From Christensenella tenuis (GTDB lineage: Bacteria; Bacillota; Clostridia; Christensenellales; Christensenellaceae): 64,000 bases of DNA. Made by a program: the position numbers and the translations under genes. Below the pieces are notes generated by a model that had not been told where the DNA came from, ran no database searches, and saw only the letters and a list, made by a program, of their open reading frames with translations. The stretch is taken from the NCBI RefSeq assembly GCF_014287795.1, contig NZ_JACOON010000001.1:124001-188000 (forward strand). The letters are read 5' to 3'. Positions within the stretch are counted from its first letter, which is position 1; each line of letters opens with the position of its first letter. Shown one piece after another: positions 8,312 through 17,398 of this stretch.

Positions 8312-8984
8312 TTTCGTAACGTCCCCTTTTTTTGGTATTGTATTGTGTATTGGAACCTATGCGGTGGGGCTGTGGATCAACCGTAAAACGAAATCCCCCC
8401 TTGCGAACCCTCTGATGATTGCAATCGCACTCGTAATTGTGATCCTGAGCGTATTTCATATTCCACTTGAAGACTTTAACCAAGGAGGAGACCTGATCGC
8501 CTTCTTCCTGATTCCGGCGACGGCGGCGCTGGCCCTGTCGATTTACCGGCAGGTATGGCTTTTAAAACGAAATTTTCTTCCCATCATCATTGGCAGTGCG
8601 GTTGGCTCGCTCGTATCTATGGGAAGCGTTTATGGCCTGTGCAGGTTATTCAGGCTTGACGACGTACTTACTCAATCGTTGATCCCTAAATCGGTGACGA
8701 CGCCGATTGCTATGGACCTTTCTATTCAACTTGGAGGAGAGCCGTCAATTACGGTTGCCGCGGTCGTGGTTACGGGAATTGTCGGCGCGATTTTTGCGCC
8801 TTCACTCATCAGGTTGTTCCGGGTGGACAATTCCATCGCGGCAGGCGTTGCCATTGGGACGTGCAGCCATGCGCTCGGCACTACAAAGGCGCTCGAGATT
8901 GGCGAAGTGGAAGGAGCGATGAGCGGGATTGCCATCGGCGTTTCAGGAATTCTCACCGTCCTTTTTGCAACAATTATCCTGTAA
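8304..8984 (+). CDS. lrgB: LrgB/CidB family membrane protein
   Basis: This 226-residue polytopic membrane protein is the usual partner of LrgA. Characteristic stretches are SLIPKSVTTPIAMDLS and GTCSHALGTTKALEIGEVEGAMSG-like sequence near the C-terminus. The length is typical for LrgB. It begins inside the lrgA gene (8-base overlap). A hairpin terminator at 9001-9041 ends the two-gene unit. It probably acts with LrgA in murein-hydrolase control or pyruvate movement; the sequence does not decide between these. Confidence 0.9.
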   Translation: MNDFVTSPFFGIVLCIGTYAVGLWINRKTKSPLANPLMIAIALVIVILSVFHIPLEDFNQGGDLIAFFLIPATAALALSIYRQVWLLKRNFLPIIIGSAVGSLVSMGSVYGLCRLFRLDDVLTQSLIPKSVTTPIAMDLSIQLGGEPSITVAAVVVTGIVGAIFAPSLIRLFRVDNSIAAGVAIGTCSHALGTTKALEIGEVEGAMSGIAIGVSGILTVLFATIIL

Positions 8985-9000
8985 CCAGCCCAAAGTGCAG

Positions 9001-9041
9001 CCGCCTTGTCCACGATATCACGGACGGGCGGTATTTTTTAT
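9001..9041 (+). terminator. Intrinsic terminator after lrgB
   Basis: An interrupted stem (CCGCC and GTCC pairing with GGAC and GGCGG) across 9001-9032 is followed by a run of T. Confidence 0.75.
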
Positions 9042-9119
9042 TCGGCGGATGGTTTGTAAAGTTCAAAAAGTTTTTACAGAATTTACGTGTGAATGAGGCA
9101 TGGAACCCGCTGAGCGAGT

Positions 9120-9148
9120 TTGATTTTAAGACGGGAACATGATAGAAT
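9120..9148 (+). promoter_or_regulatory. Promoter of the polA operon
   Basis: TTGATT (9120-9125) and TAGAAT (9143-9148) have a 17-base spacer. The ribosome site AAGGAGGAG precedes the polA start at 9186. Confidence 0.75.
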
Positions 9149-9185
9149 ATTAGCGCCGCAATGCGGAATTTAAGGAGGAGCTTTT

Positions 9186-11699
9186 ATGGCGGACACATTG
9201 CTTGCAATTGACGGGAACAGCCTTGTTTTCAGGGCCTATTGGGCGCTGCCCACAACAATGCAGGATAAGGAAGGAAGGCCGACCAATGCAATGTACGGCT
9301 TTTTTACGATGCTCTTCCGTGTGGTGGAGGAATATCATCCGACCTATATTGCAGTTGCTTTTGACCGGAGCGAAAAAACGTTCCGGCATAAAAAGTATGA
9401 GGAATATAAAGCGGGCAGGCGTAAAACGCCGGATGAGCTGTTGGCACAGATTCCGATGCTTCAGGATGCGCTCCAGCGCATAGGAGTCCAGTGGGTAGAC
9501 CAGGCGGGGTATGAAGCGGACGATATTATTGGCGCGTTATCTGTGCAGGCGGAAGGCAAGAACATGTCTTCCTATATTTTTACTGCGGATAAAGACCAGC
9601 TTCAGTTGATTGACGGACACATCAGCGTGGTGCTCACGAAAAAAGGCGTTACGGAAACCAAGCTGATGACAGGGGAAACGCTGATGGAAGAAATGGGTCT
9701 TACTCCTGCGCAAATTCCTGACCTCAAGGCCCTGATGGGCGATGCTTCGGACAATATCCCGGGAATTGCGGGAATTGGGGAAAAGACGGCGCTGAAATTG
9801 CTGCACGAATATCCAACCATTGAAGCGCTTTATGAAAACATTGACAACCTCCCCAAAAATAAGCTGCATGAAAAATTGGTTTCGGGGAAAGAAGCGGCCT
9901 TTATGTCAAAAGACCTTGCAACGATCGAAACGGACATGCCTTTGAAAAAGACGCTGGAAGATTTTAAATTCCAGGGATTCGATATGGATGGCCTGCGGTC
10001 AGTGAGCGAACAATATCGTTTTACTTCATTTCTTAAACGGTTTAACCTCGGACAGGAAAAGGAAAAGACGATAAAAACGGAAATTATATCCCCGCAGGAG
10101 CTGGGCATTTTAGACGACGCATATGAATTTGCACTTCTTATAAAAGATGGAGTGCGGATTGCGATCAGCGGGGAAACGGAATATGTAATTCCCCTAAAGC
10201 AAACACTGCTCGATGAAGGATACGACCTCAATGATGTCCTTCGGGAACTGAAACCCTTCTTGGCGGACAAGAAGATTATTGCACACGACGTCAAGGCGTT
10301 GATGCACGAATGGGGGAACCTGTTCCGCGACTTTTATGATACGATGCTTGGTGCATGGGTTTTGAGCCCGTCATATCCTAAATATGATCTTGCAAGCGTT
10401 ATGAAGCGTGCCGAACTCGAGGAAAATGCAGCGGATCTTTTTACGCTCGCGGAACGCCAGCGGGATGAGATTGAGCGTACAGAACTTGAAAATATTATGT
10501 ATGAAATCGAAGAGCCCCTTCTTCGCGTCCTGTATGGCATGGAAGCGGAAGGATTCCGCGTAAGCAGGGATGCGCTCGCCCGGCTGGGAGAAAAATATGA
10601 TAAAGAAATTGGAGCGCTCACGGAGAAAATTTTTGAACTTGCAGGAGAGTCGTTCAATATAAGTTCTACCAAGCAACTTGCGGAAATTTTGTTTGAAAAA
10701 TTAGGACTGCCCATTGTTAAAAAAACCAAAACAGGCTACTCTACCGATATTGAAGTGCTGGAAAAACTTGAAAAAAAGCATCCGATTATTCCATATATTG
10801 TTGAATATAGGGCGCTTACGAAACTGAAGGGCACTTACATAGACGGCCTTATCGGCATGATCAGGGGCGGCGTGATCCATACGACGTTCCTGCAGACCGC
10901 GACTGCGACGGGCCGCCTGTCGAGTGCGGAACCGAATTTGCAGAATATTCCGATCAAATCAGCTATGGCGAACGACATTCGCAGCGCTTTCGTCGCCCCG
11001 GACGGATACCAGATTGTATCTGCGGACTATTCCCAGATCGAACTGCGTATCCTTGCGGCAATCGCAGATGACAGACATCTGAAGGATGCGTTTATGAAGG
11101 GGCAGGATATTCACGCGCGTACTGCGGCGGAGGTGCTGGGAAAGGCAATTGAAGAGGTGACGCCAGCGGAACGCGCAAGCGCGAAAGCGGTGAATTTTGG
11201 TATTGTATATGGCATTAGTGATTTTGGACTGGCCCGCAACCTTGGGATCTCGCGTAAGCAGGCAGCAGAGTATATTGCCCGCTATTTTGAGGAATTCAGC
11301 GGCGTACGTAAATATATGGATAAGATTATTGCACAAGCGCATGAGGATGGCTTTGTGCGCACGCTATGCGGCCGTATCCGGTATATTCCGGAACTTTCCT
11401 CGGGAAATTACAACATACGTTCTTTCGGCGAACGGGCGGCGCTCAACACTCCTATACAGGGCAGCGCCGCAGATATTATTAAAATTGCGATGAACCGTGT
11501 AAAGCAGGCGCTCGCAGAACATAGCTACGAATCCAAGCTTGTGCTGCAGGTGCATGACGAACTGATTCTGTATGCAAAGGACGGCGAGGTAGAAACGGTC
11601 ACGGAGCTATTGCGCGATTGCATGGAAAATGCGATGAAATTGAGCGTGCCTCTTCGCGTAAATGTAGCACAGGGAAAAACATGGGCGGAGGCAAAATGA
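9186..11699 (+). CDS. polA: DNA polymerase I
   Basis: This 837-residue family A polymerase acts in gap filling, primer removal and repair. The N-terminal 5'-nuclease domain shows LLAIDGNSLVFRAYWAL, YEADDIIGAL, TADKDQLQLI and GDASDNIPGIAGIGEKTA. The middle region (about 300-490) has the exonuclease fold but no DxE motif, so proofreading is probably absent, as in Bacillus PolI. The polymerase domain has motif A (SADYSQIELRILA), the O helix (KAVNFGIVYGIS) and motif C (QVHDELI). The length is near the usual 840-880. The stop overlaps the coaE start (ATGA), so the genes are coupled. Confidence 0.97.
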   Translation: MADTLLAIDGNSLVFRAYWALPTTMQDKEGRPTNAMYGFFTMLFRVVEEYHPTYIAVAFDRSEKTFRHKKYEEYKAGRRKTPDELLAQIPMLQDALQRIGVQWVDQAGYEADDIIGALSVQAEGKNMSSYIFTADKDQLQLIDGHISVVLTKKGVTETKLMTGETLMEEMGLTPAQIPDLKALMGDASDNIPGIAGIGEKTALKLLHEYPTIEALYENIDNLPKNKLHEKLVSGKEAAFMSKDLATIETDMPLKKTLEDFKFQGFDMDGLRSVSEQYRFTSFLKRFNLGQEKEKTIKTEIISPQELGILDDAYEFALLIKDGVRIAISGETEYVIPLKQTLLDEGYDLNDVLRELKPFLADKKIIAHDVKALMHEWGNLFRDFYDTMLGAWVLSPSYPKYDLASVMKRAELEENAADLFTLAERQRDEIERTELENIMYEIEEPLLRVLYGMEAEGFRVSRDALARLGEKYDKEIGALTEKIFELAGESFNISSTKQLAEILFEKLGLPIVKKTKTGYSTDIEVLEKLEKKHPIIPYIVEYRALTKLKGTYIDGLIGMIRGGVIHTTFLQTATATGRLSSAEPNLQNIPIKSAMANDIRSAFVAPDGYQIVSADYSQIELRILAAIADDRHLKDAFMKGQDIHARTAAEVLGKAIEEVTPAERASAKAVNFGIVYGISDFGLARNLGISRKQAAEYIARYFEEFSGVRKYMDKIIAQAHEDGFVRTLCGRIRYIPELSSGNYNIRSFGERAALNTPIQGSAADIIKIAMNRVKQALAEHSYESKLVLQVHDELILYAKDGEVETVTELLRDCMENAMKLSVPLRVNVAQGKTWAEAK

Positions 11700-12286
11700 A
11701 GCGTACCATCGGCCTTACGGGAAACAGCGGCGCAGGGAAAAGCACCGTTGCGGAATATCTGGAAAAACTAGGGGCGGAGATTATCGACGCAGACCGGATA
11801 TCGCGTGAGCTGTGCGAACCTGGAAAGATAGGATATCTTGCAGTGAAAGAAGCGTTTGGAACGGAATTTTTCCGTGCGGGCGGCACGCTTGACCGGCACA
11901 AGCTTGGCGCTTATGTGTTTGCGGACAGAGAAGCGCTCATACGGCTTAACAACATCCTGCATCCGCTCGTGCTCAACGAGGTGCGGAGGCGAAAAGAAGC
12001 CTCTGAAAAAGATACCGTGGTTATCGACTGCGCGCTTCTGGTTGATACCGGTCTTGACCGGGATGTGGACGAAATATGGCTTGTGCGCGCCGGAACCGGC
12101 AGGAAGATGGAACGGATTCAAAGCAGGGACGGAATTGATAGAACACACGCGGAAAACCGTTTAAACAGCCAGGCAAGCGAGCAACAGATGCTCGGGGTTG
12201 CGGATGTCGTGCTGACAAATGATGGAACGCTTGAACAATTGAAAAAACAAGTAGAGGAACATTTTTATGGGACGAATGGGTTATAA
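11696..12286 (+). CDS. coaE: Dephospho-CoA kinase
   Basis: This 196-residue P-loop kinase makes the last step of coenzyme A synthesis, phosphorylating the 3'-hydroxyl of dephospho-CoA. Walker A is TGNSGAGKST at about 8-17; EIIDADRISREL is the substrate-binding DAD motif; DCALLVDTGLD lies in the lid region. The frame extends upstream inside polA, but the ATG at 11696 gives the standard N-terminus MKRTIGLTGNSGAGKS and overlaps the polA stop. The polA-coaE order is common in Bacillota. Its 3' end overlaps the transglycosylase gene by 20 bases. Confidence 0.95.
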   Translation: MKRTIGLTGNSGAGKSTVAEYLEKLGAEIIDADRISRELCEPGKIGYLAVKEAFGTEFFRAGGTLDRHKLGAYVFADREALIRLNNILHPLVLNEVRRRKEASEKDTVVIDCALLVDTGLDRDVDEIWLVRAGTGRKMERIQSRDGIDRTHAENRLNSQASEQQMLGVADVVLTNDGTLEQLKKQVEEHFYGTNGL

Positions 12287-12863
12287 GCGCCAAAAAAAAG
12301 GCGTAAATAAAGCGGCTGTGGCAGTTATTTGCATTGCCGTGGCGGCTGCTTTCATACTGGCTTGTATATTTGTATTGATACCGCAAATCGAACGGGCGCA
12401 GTATAAGCTGGAATATGCGGAACTGATTGAAAAATATGCGGCCCAGTATGGAATCGATCCCTATTTTGTCGCCGCAGTGATCCATACCGAAAGTGGCTTT
12501 GATCCGGAAGCGATATCGAGTGCGGGGGCGATGGGTTTGATGCAGATTATGCCTGAAACAGGCGAATGGATTGCGGGAAAACTCGGGGTGGAGGATTTTA
12601 CTGCGGATGATCTTTTAAATCCGGAAACGAATATTGAGATGGGTTGTTGGTACTTGCAGTTTTTGCAGGAGCGGTTTGACACCCTGCCCGTTATAATGGC
12701 GGCTTATAATGCGGGTCATAATAAAGTAAAAGAATGGCTGCAGGATCCACAATATTCAGATGGAACAAATCTTACGAATATTCCTTATGAAGAGACGGAC
12801 AATTATGTCAAAAAGGTGACGAAAGCATATGAGAAATACAAGGAACTTTACGAACTGGAGTAA
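12267..12863 (+). CDS. Membrane-anchored soluble-lytic-transglycosylase family protein
   Basis: This 198-residue protein has one N-terminal transmembrane anchor (about 15-38) and an extracellular SLT domain. The catalytic Glu lies in HTESGFDPEAISSAGAMGLMQIM-type sequence: TES at about 72-74, GAMGLMQIMP after it, then AAYNAGHNKVKEW. It cleaves the MurNAc-GlcNAc bond of peptidoglycan to leave anhydro-MurNAc ends. This polA-coaE-slt arrangement is frequent in Clostridia. It overlaps coaE by 20 bases and the following lipoprotein gene by 35 bases, so all are in one operon. Confidence 0.93.
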   Translation: MGRMGYKRQKKGVNKAAVAVICIAVAAAFILACIFVLIPQIERAQYKLEYAELIEKYAAQYGIDPYFVAAVIHTESGFDPEAISSAGAMGLMQIMPETGEWIAGKLGVEDFTADDLLNPETNIEMGCWYLQFLQERFDTLPVIMAAYNAGHNKVKEWLQDPQYSDGTNLTNIPYEETDNYVKKVTKAYEKYKELYELE

Positions 12864-14640
12864 GAAATTAATTGCCCTCCCGCTCGTCTGTATGATGCTT
12901 ACACTGTGCGCATGCGGGAATCTGATCGGAGGAACGCAATCCGGGGAAGCGGCGGCTTCCGCCACTCCTTCCGCTTCCAGCGCGATAGAGAAACAGCCGG
13001 GAGGCGATCTTTATATTGCGATGCCTGCGGAAATCAGTTCGCTTGATCCGCTGACTGTAACAGATGAAGATCTCGTGAATCTTCTTGGACTGATTTATGA
13101 GCCGGCGGTATGCATTGGCGCGGATGGAAAGCCGGAAGCCGGGCTTATTGAGTCATGGGAGATTGACGAAAGTGGAATGATATATACATTTAAGGTTCGT
13201 CAAAATGTTATGTTTTCCGATGGAAGTACGCCGCTTACGGCTGACGATATTGTATACAGCGCAAAACGGGTAGGCGAACTTACAGGTGTACAGTTTGATG
13301 CCCCGGCTGCAGAAGATTTGCCGAATCCGGAAGGAACACAGGACCCAAACGCTCCGGCCGAAACACAGGAGCCGGATAATCCGCAGGGAACACAAAGCCC
13401 GTCGGATTCCGAGGATACCGTATCCGTAGGCCCGTCGAATTCTCCCAGCCCGACGGGAAGCCCGGAAGAATCGCCGGTGGTGGAAATTCCGCAAACCAAC
13501 CATTATGCACAATATAATTCGCTTGTCGAGAGTATTGAAGTAGTAGATACGGCAACGGTAAAACTTACTATGACCAAGCCGGGTGCCGAAGCGCTCTATT
13601 TTATGTCGTTTCCCGTTATGAATGAAGCGCTGTATTCAGATGGGCAGGTTGTCGGAACAGGTCCTTACCGGATCGATTCCTTTGACCCGGAGAACGAAAT
13701 GGTGCTTACGTTAAACGAAGCATGGTGGGGTACAAAACCGAATATTCCAACCATTGTAGCAAAGCCAATGACGGGCAACACGGCGAAACTTGAAGCCGTC
13801 ACAACGAGCATCTTGGATTTTGTTACGACGGACGTGCTGTATGCGGGAAAATATAAGATTGCAGGGAAGACGCAGGTAGTCGGGTATTTGACCAATTATT
13901 ATGATTGTCTGGTGCCCAACCTTAATAATCCGGCTCTTGGAATTACCGAAGTGCGGCAGGCGATCTCTTACGCGCTTGACAGGCGCGAGCTTATTTCAAC
14001 CGTATTAATGGGCCATGGAGTGCCTGCGAATATGCCGATTGCTCCTGATTTCTATGCTTACGATTCCAAATATAATCAGGACGAAGATTTGAAAACTGCA
14101 CGCGCGCTTCTCGAAGGCGCAGGTTATCGAAACAGTAAAGAAGGAACGGGCAATGTGCTGCAATTTTCTATTATTGTGCCGGATGATAGGGAAATGTCTT
14201 ATCGAATGGAAGCGGCCAAGGCGATTGCCAAACAGTTAGAAGAGGTAGGTATCGAGGCTACGGTGGAAGAACTGAACCAGCAGGAGTATTATAACCGTTT
14301 GCAGACAGGAGATTTCCAACTTGCGATGTGCAGTTTTTATCTGGATGAAGATCCGGATATCGGTTTTATGTTCAACCCGGGCGGATCGGCAAATTACGGC
14401 GGAGTGGATAGCGCGGAGATTACGTCTGCAATCGACGCGGCGCGCAATGCGTTTAAGGAAGAAGATATCAAAGCAGCTTATAGCGAGGTACAAAGGCTGC
14501 TTATGGAGCGCATGCCCCAGATTGGGCTTTATTACCGTATGAATTCCATTGTATGCAACGATTTACTGACGGATATCAAAGATCCGCGCCAGGGCCAGGT
14601 ATTTGCGCATGTAAATGAATGGTACTACAAAAAGAGCTAA
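12829..14640 (+). CDS. Family 5 solute-binding lipoprotein (oligopeptide/dipeptide type)
   Basis: This 603-residue SBP_bac_5 protein has a lipoprotein signal with LCAC before the modified Cys near residue 29. Recognisable parts are GGDLYIAMPAEISSLDPL, LIESWEIDESGMIYTFKVR, FSDGSTPLTADDIVYS and EVRQAISYALDRRELI. A Pro/Ser/Thr/Glu-rich insert of about 65 residues (roughly 163-225) interrupts the first lobe; it looks like a surface-exposed spacer. No permease or ATPase genes accompany it, so it is an orphan receptor or uses a distant transporter. The start overlaps the transglycosylase gene by 35 bases. Confidence 0.87.
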   Translation: MRNTRNFTNWSKKLIALPLVCMMLTLCACGNLIGGTQSGEAAASATPSASSAIEKQPGGDLYIAMPAEISSLDPLTVTDEDLVNLLGLIYEPAVCIGADGKPEAGLIESWEIDESGMIYTFKVRQNVMFSDGSTPLTADDIVYSAKRVGELTGVQFDAPAAEDLPNPEGTQDPNAPAETQEPDNPQGTQSPSDSEDTVSVGPSNSPSPTGSPEESPVVEIPQTNHYAQYNSLVESIEVVDTATVKLTMTKPGAEALYFMSFPVMNEALYSDGQVVGTGPYRIDSFDPENEMVLTLNEAWWGTKPNIPTIVAKPMTGNTAKLEAVTTSILDFVTTDVLYAGKYKIAGKTQVVGYLTNYYDCLVPNLNNPALGITEVRQAISYALDRRELISTVLMGHGVPANMPIAPDFYAYDSKYNQDEDLKTARALLEGAGYRNSKEGTGNVLQFSIIVPDDREMSYRMEAAKAIAKQLEEVGIEATVEELNQQEYYNRLQTGDFQLAMCSFYLDEDPDIGFMFNPGGSANYGGVDSAEITSAIDAARNAFKEEDIKAAYSEVQRLLMERMPQIGLYYRMNSIVCNDLLTDIKDPRQGQVFAHVNEWYYKKS

Positions 14641-14708
14641 GTTAGCCATATGCCGTTTTTGTTTATCAAACAGATAGACAGGTGGAATTTATATGAGAGG
14701 AATTTTAT

Positions 14709-16163
14709 ATGAACACCAAAAAAAACGGGACAATGATGCAGTATTTTGAATGGGAGCTTCCCTGCGGAATGCTGTGGAACCAGGTGGCGGACAAAGCCGG
14801 GGAGCTTGCGGAGGACGGTATCACGGCGATATGGCTTCCGCCCGCTTACAAAGGCAGCGGCGGAGCAGCTGACGTCGGCTATGCCGTCTATGACCTGTAT
14901 GATCTTGGAGAGTTTGACCAAAAAGGCTCTATTGCTACAAAATACGGAACAAAAGAAGAATACCTGCATGCAATTCATGCGCTTCACGCGGCAGGAATCC
15001 AGGTCTATGCCGATATTGTTCTGGATCATAAAATGGGAGCGGATGGCATTGAAGAGGTTCTTGCATGTGAATTCGCGCAGGAAAACCGATATGAGCAGGT
15101 CAGTGGGGAGCAAAAGATTTCCGCATGGACACGGTTTGATTTTCCCGGAAGAAATGGAGTTTATTCTGATTTCAGATGGAACAGCGGGCATTTTGCGGCC
15201 ATAGACCGGGACGAAAAAACAGGCCGTTCCGCGATCTTTCAATTTCGCGGCAAACAGTGGCAGGATGAAGTAGATAAGGAATTTGGTAATTTTGAATATT
15301 TGATGGGAGCAAGCATTGACCTGAGCAATGAAGAAGTGGTGCGGGAACTCACGGAATGGGGAAAATGGTATTTGCGGGAAATTCCACTTGACGGGTTTCG
15401 CATCGACGCGGTAAAACATATGCGTTTCACCTTCTACAGTCATTGGCTCGCGGAGCTTCGAAAAGCGGCGGGAAAAGAATTATTTGCCGTAGGGGAATAC
15501 TGGAACGGCGATGTCGCCAAGCTTTCTAATTATATTGATATTACACAGGGAACATTATCGCTATTTGATGTACCGCTCCATTTTCGTTTCCGGGACGCGG
15601 CAAATGCGGGAGGAGCGTTTGATATGCGCACGATTTTTCACCGTACGCTTGTACAGGAAAATCCATTACTCGCAGTGCCTTTTGTAGATAACCACGATAC
15701 GCAGCCCGGGCAGTCGCTTGAATCATGGGTGCAGGACTGGTTTAAGCCTCTTGCATATGCGCTGATTTTGTTAAGGAAGGACGGATATCCCTGTGTGTTT
15801 TATGGGGATTATTATGGAATTCCGACGCACGGCATCGCAGCGAAAGGGCAGTGGCTTCGTCCGATGATAAAAGCGCGTGAACTCTTGGCCTATGGAGAGC
15901 AACATGACTATTTTGATGACCCGCATCTTGTGGGATGGACGCGGGAAGGCGACGATGCCCATGCAGACTCCGGACTGGCCGTAGTCATGAGCAACGAGAT
16001 TGGCGGGTCAAAAAATATGTATGTGGGTACCCGGTTTGCGGGCAGGCATTTTTATGACGTTCTGAGAAATAGGGAAGACATCGTAACGGTAGAAGAGGAT
16101 GGAAGCGCTCTTTTTTCGGTAAATGGCGGCAGCGTATCGGTCTGGGCGCCGACACGGCATTAG
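14709..16163 (+). CDS. amyA: Cytoplasmic alpha-amylase, GH13 (subfamily 5-like)
   Basis: This 484-residue enzyme has no signal peptide. It begins with NGTMMQYFEWELP, typical of the liquefying/cytoplasmic amylase group. The GH13 signature regions are DIVLDHK, GFRIDAVKH (nucleophile Asp), GEYWNGD (acid/base Glu) and FVDNHDT (third Asp). A C-terminal beta domain follows. It hydrolyses internal alpha-1,4 bonds in glycogen or maltodextrins. A GAGAGGAATT site lies upstream. It sits 68 bases after the binding lipoprotein and may be the last gene of the polA unit. It fits functionally with the glycogen genes at 32-46 kb. Confidence 0.92.
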   Translation: MNTKKNGTMMQYFEWELPCGMLWNQVADKAGELAEDGITAIWLPPAYKGSGGAADVGYAVYDLYDLGEFDQKGSIATKYGTKEEYLHAIHALHAAGIQVYADIVLDHKMGADGIEEVLACEFAQENRYEQVSGEQKISAWTRFDFPGRNGVYSDFRWNSGHFAAIDRDEKTGRSAIFQFRGKQWQDEVDKEFGNFEYLMGASIDLSNEEVVRELTEWGKWYLREIPLDGFRIDAVKHMRFTFYSHWLAELRKAAGKELFAVGEYWNGDVAKLSNYIDITQGTLSLFDVPLHFRFRDAANAGGAFDMRTIFHRTLVQENPLLAVPFVDNHDTQPGQSLESWVQDWFKPLAYALILLRKDGYPCVFYGDYYGIPTHGIAAKGQWLRPMIKARELLAYGEQHDYFDDPHLVGWTREGDDAHADSGLAVVMSNEIGGSKNMYVGTRFAGRHFYDVLRNREDIVTVEEDGSALFSVNGGSVSVWAPTRH

Positions 16164-16171
16164 ATAAAGGC

Positions 16172-16203
16172 AAAGAGAGGCTGCCGCAGGGCGGTCTCTC
16201 TTT
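16172..16203. terminator. Hairpin between convergent genes
   Basis: A perfect 8-bp outer stem (AAAGAGAG with CTCTCTTT) encloses a further paired GC-rich core. It ends the amylase gene and possibly the opposing gene; the T-run is within the stem. Confidence 0.6.
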
Positions 16204-16215
16204 AGCGGATTTGTT

Positions 16216-17229
16216 TTATGGTTGAACGGAAAATTTAAAACGAATATCTTGGGTGAAATTTTTCCTTAAAGGATTTCCTTCGCAGCGGTAAACGGCAGGG
16301 CATTTCATATCGTAAATCACAGACCATACTGTATCCCTTCCGGTTTTTCGGTCATACTGGCACATGAAACCGTAGCGCCCCGCGAGAAGATTTTTTGCAA
16401 AATCCATATCATACGTTTTTGTATCACGAAAAGCATTTTGAATGGTTGCAAACCGTTTCTCAGAATTCCACGTATCGATATCCGTGCAGGTATAGATTGC
16501 CATCTCCGGGCAATAAAAGGAATTGACGGCTGATACGAAAGGATATGCTTCTCCCGGTTTTTTCACAATTACTTTTTCAGGGTTACATTCCACAAGGGCA
16601 ATGCTCCCGCCGTGGTCGGCGACCGTGAAAGTTTGGCTGGACGCAATTGGCAGCCGTGTGAGTTCCCCAATAAATTCCTCTGCCGTTTTGCACTTTTCGA
16701 GCCCATAACGCAGCAACATTCCGGCATTGAGCCCATGAGCCAAGATACGCGGCCAGATGGCAGTCAGCCCGATTGCAAGGCCGTGTTCATTTGCGCCGTC
16801 TTCCATTTCCACAAATGCAGTAGTATTACCAGTAAAAGAATGCGCACCTTCCAGGGTATATATGCAATTCATACAAAGGTTTTCAATTTCTGTAAGGAAA
16901 TCGCTGTTTCTGGCAAGAATACTATTGTTTTCCGTTTGGAATGCAAAACAGGAGCATCTGTTCTCCGGCATAATACAGTACATGCCAAGCAAGAACGAAA
17001 GAAGCGGTTCCACCGCTATTTCCTGCCCATTTGCGATCCCGCGTATTTCTTCTAAAATTTCCGGATACCAGAATTCGTAAAATGGAAGGCAGCAGCGGCT
17101 GAATTCCATGCGCTCCTCGGTGAGAAAAAAAGGAAGTTTCTCCAATAATATTCTTCCGCGCCTGCGCAAGGCTGTTCCCCAGCGGAAGCCAACCTCATAA
17201 TGTGTTCCATTGAAGTGCCCATGATACAT
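16216..17229 (-). CDS. C45/choloylglycine-hydrolase-like Ntn amidohydrolase
   Basis: This is a 337-residue protein of the acyl-CoA:6-aminopenicillanate acyltransferase / linear amide hydrolase type. The region after about residue 115 has ENRCSCFAFQTENNSILARNSDF, where a Cys followed by the N-S-D segment is the expected catalytic nucleophile region of this N-terminal-nucleophile fold. DGANEHGLAIGLTA is also typical. The frame is open upstream, but the ATG at 17229 has an AAAGGAGAG ribosome site and a normal N-terminus. It probably cleaves an amide bond in a small molecule; the substrate is unknown. No signal peptide is seen. Confidence 0.72.
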   Translation of the reverse strand: MYHGHFNGTHYEVGFRWGTALRRRGRILLEKLPFFLTEERMEFSRCCLPFYEFWYPEILEEIRGIANGQEIAVEPLLSFLLGMYCIMPENRCSCFAFQTENNSILARNSDFLTEIENLCMNCIYTLEGAHSFTGNTTAFVEMEDGANEHGLAIGLTAIWPRILAHGLNAGMLLRYGLEKCKTAEEFIGELTRLPIASSQTFTVADHGGSIALVECNPEKVIVKKPGEAYPFVSAVNSFYCPEMAIYTCTDIDTWNSEKRFATIQNAFRDTKTYDMDFAKNLLAGRYGFMCQYDRKTGRDTVWSVIYDMKCPAVYRCEGNPLRKNFTQDIRFKFSVQP

Positions 17230-17349
17230 AATTTGCTCTCTCCTTTGGTTTATAAGAGAGCCACCGGTAACTCTGTACCAAGCATAAATGAATAAAAATT
17301 TAATGTCAACACTTGGGAAGAAAAACAATAGATACAAGATGCATCGCAT

Positions 17350-17371
17350 AAAAAGACGGGTTCACCCCGTC
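17350..17371 (-). terminator. Terminator of the peptidoglycan-binding gene
   Basis: On the minus strand the 6-bp stem GACGGG/CCCGTC with a 5-base loop is followed by TTTTT. Confidence 0.75.
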
Positions 17372-17398
17372 CTTTTTCCGCCTTGCTGCTTCTGCATC

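Noticed and set aside
9042..9119. Possible small RNA or leader between lrgB and polA
   Set aside because: No promoter, conserved fold or paired structure could be seen.
14637..15443. 268-codon minus-strand frame opposite the amylase
   Set aside because: Shadow of a well-supported GH13 gene.
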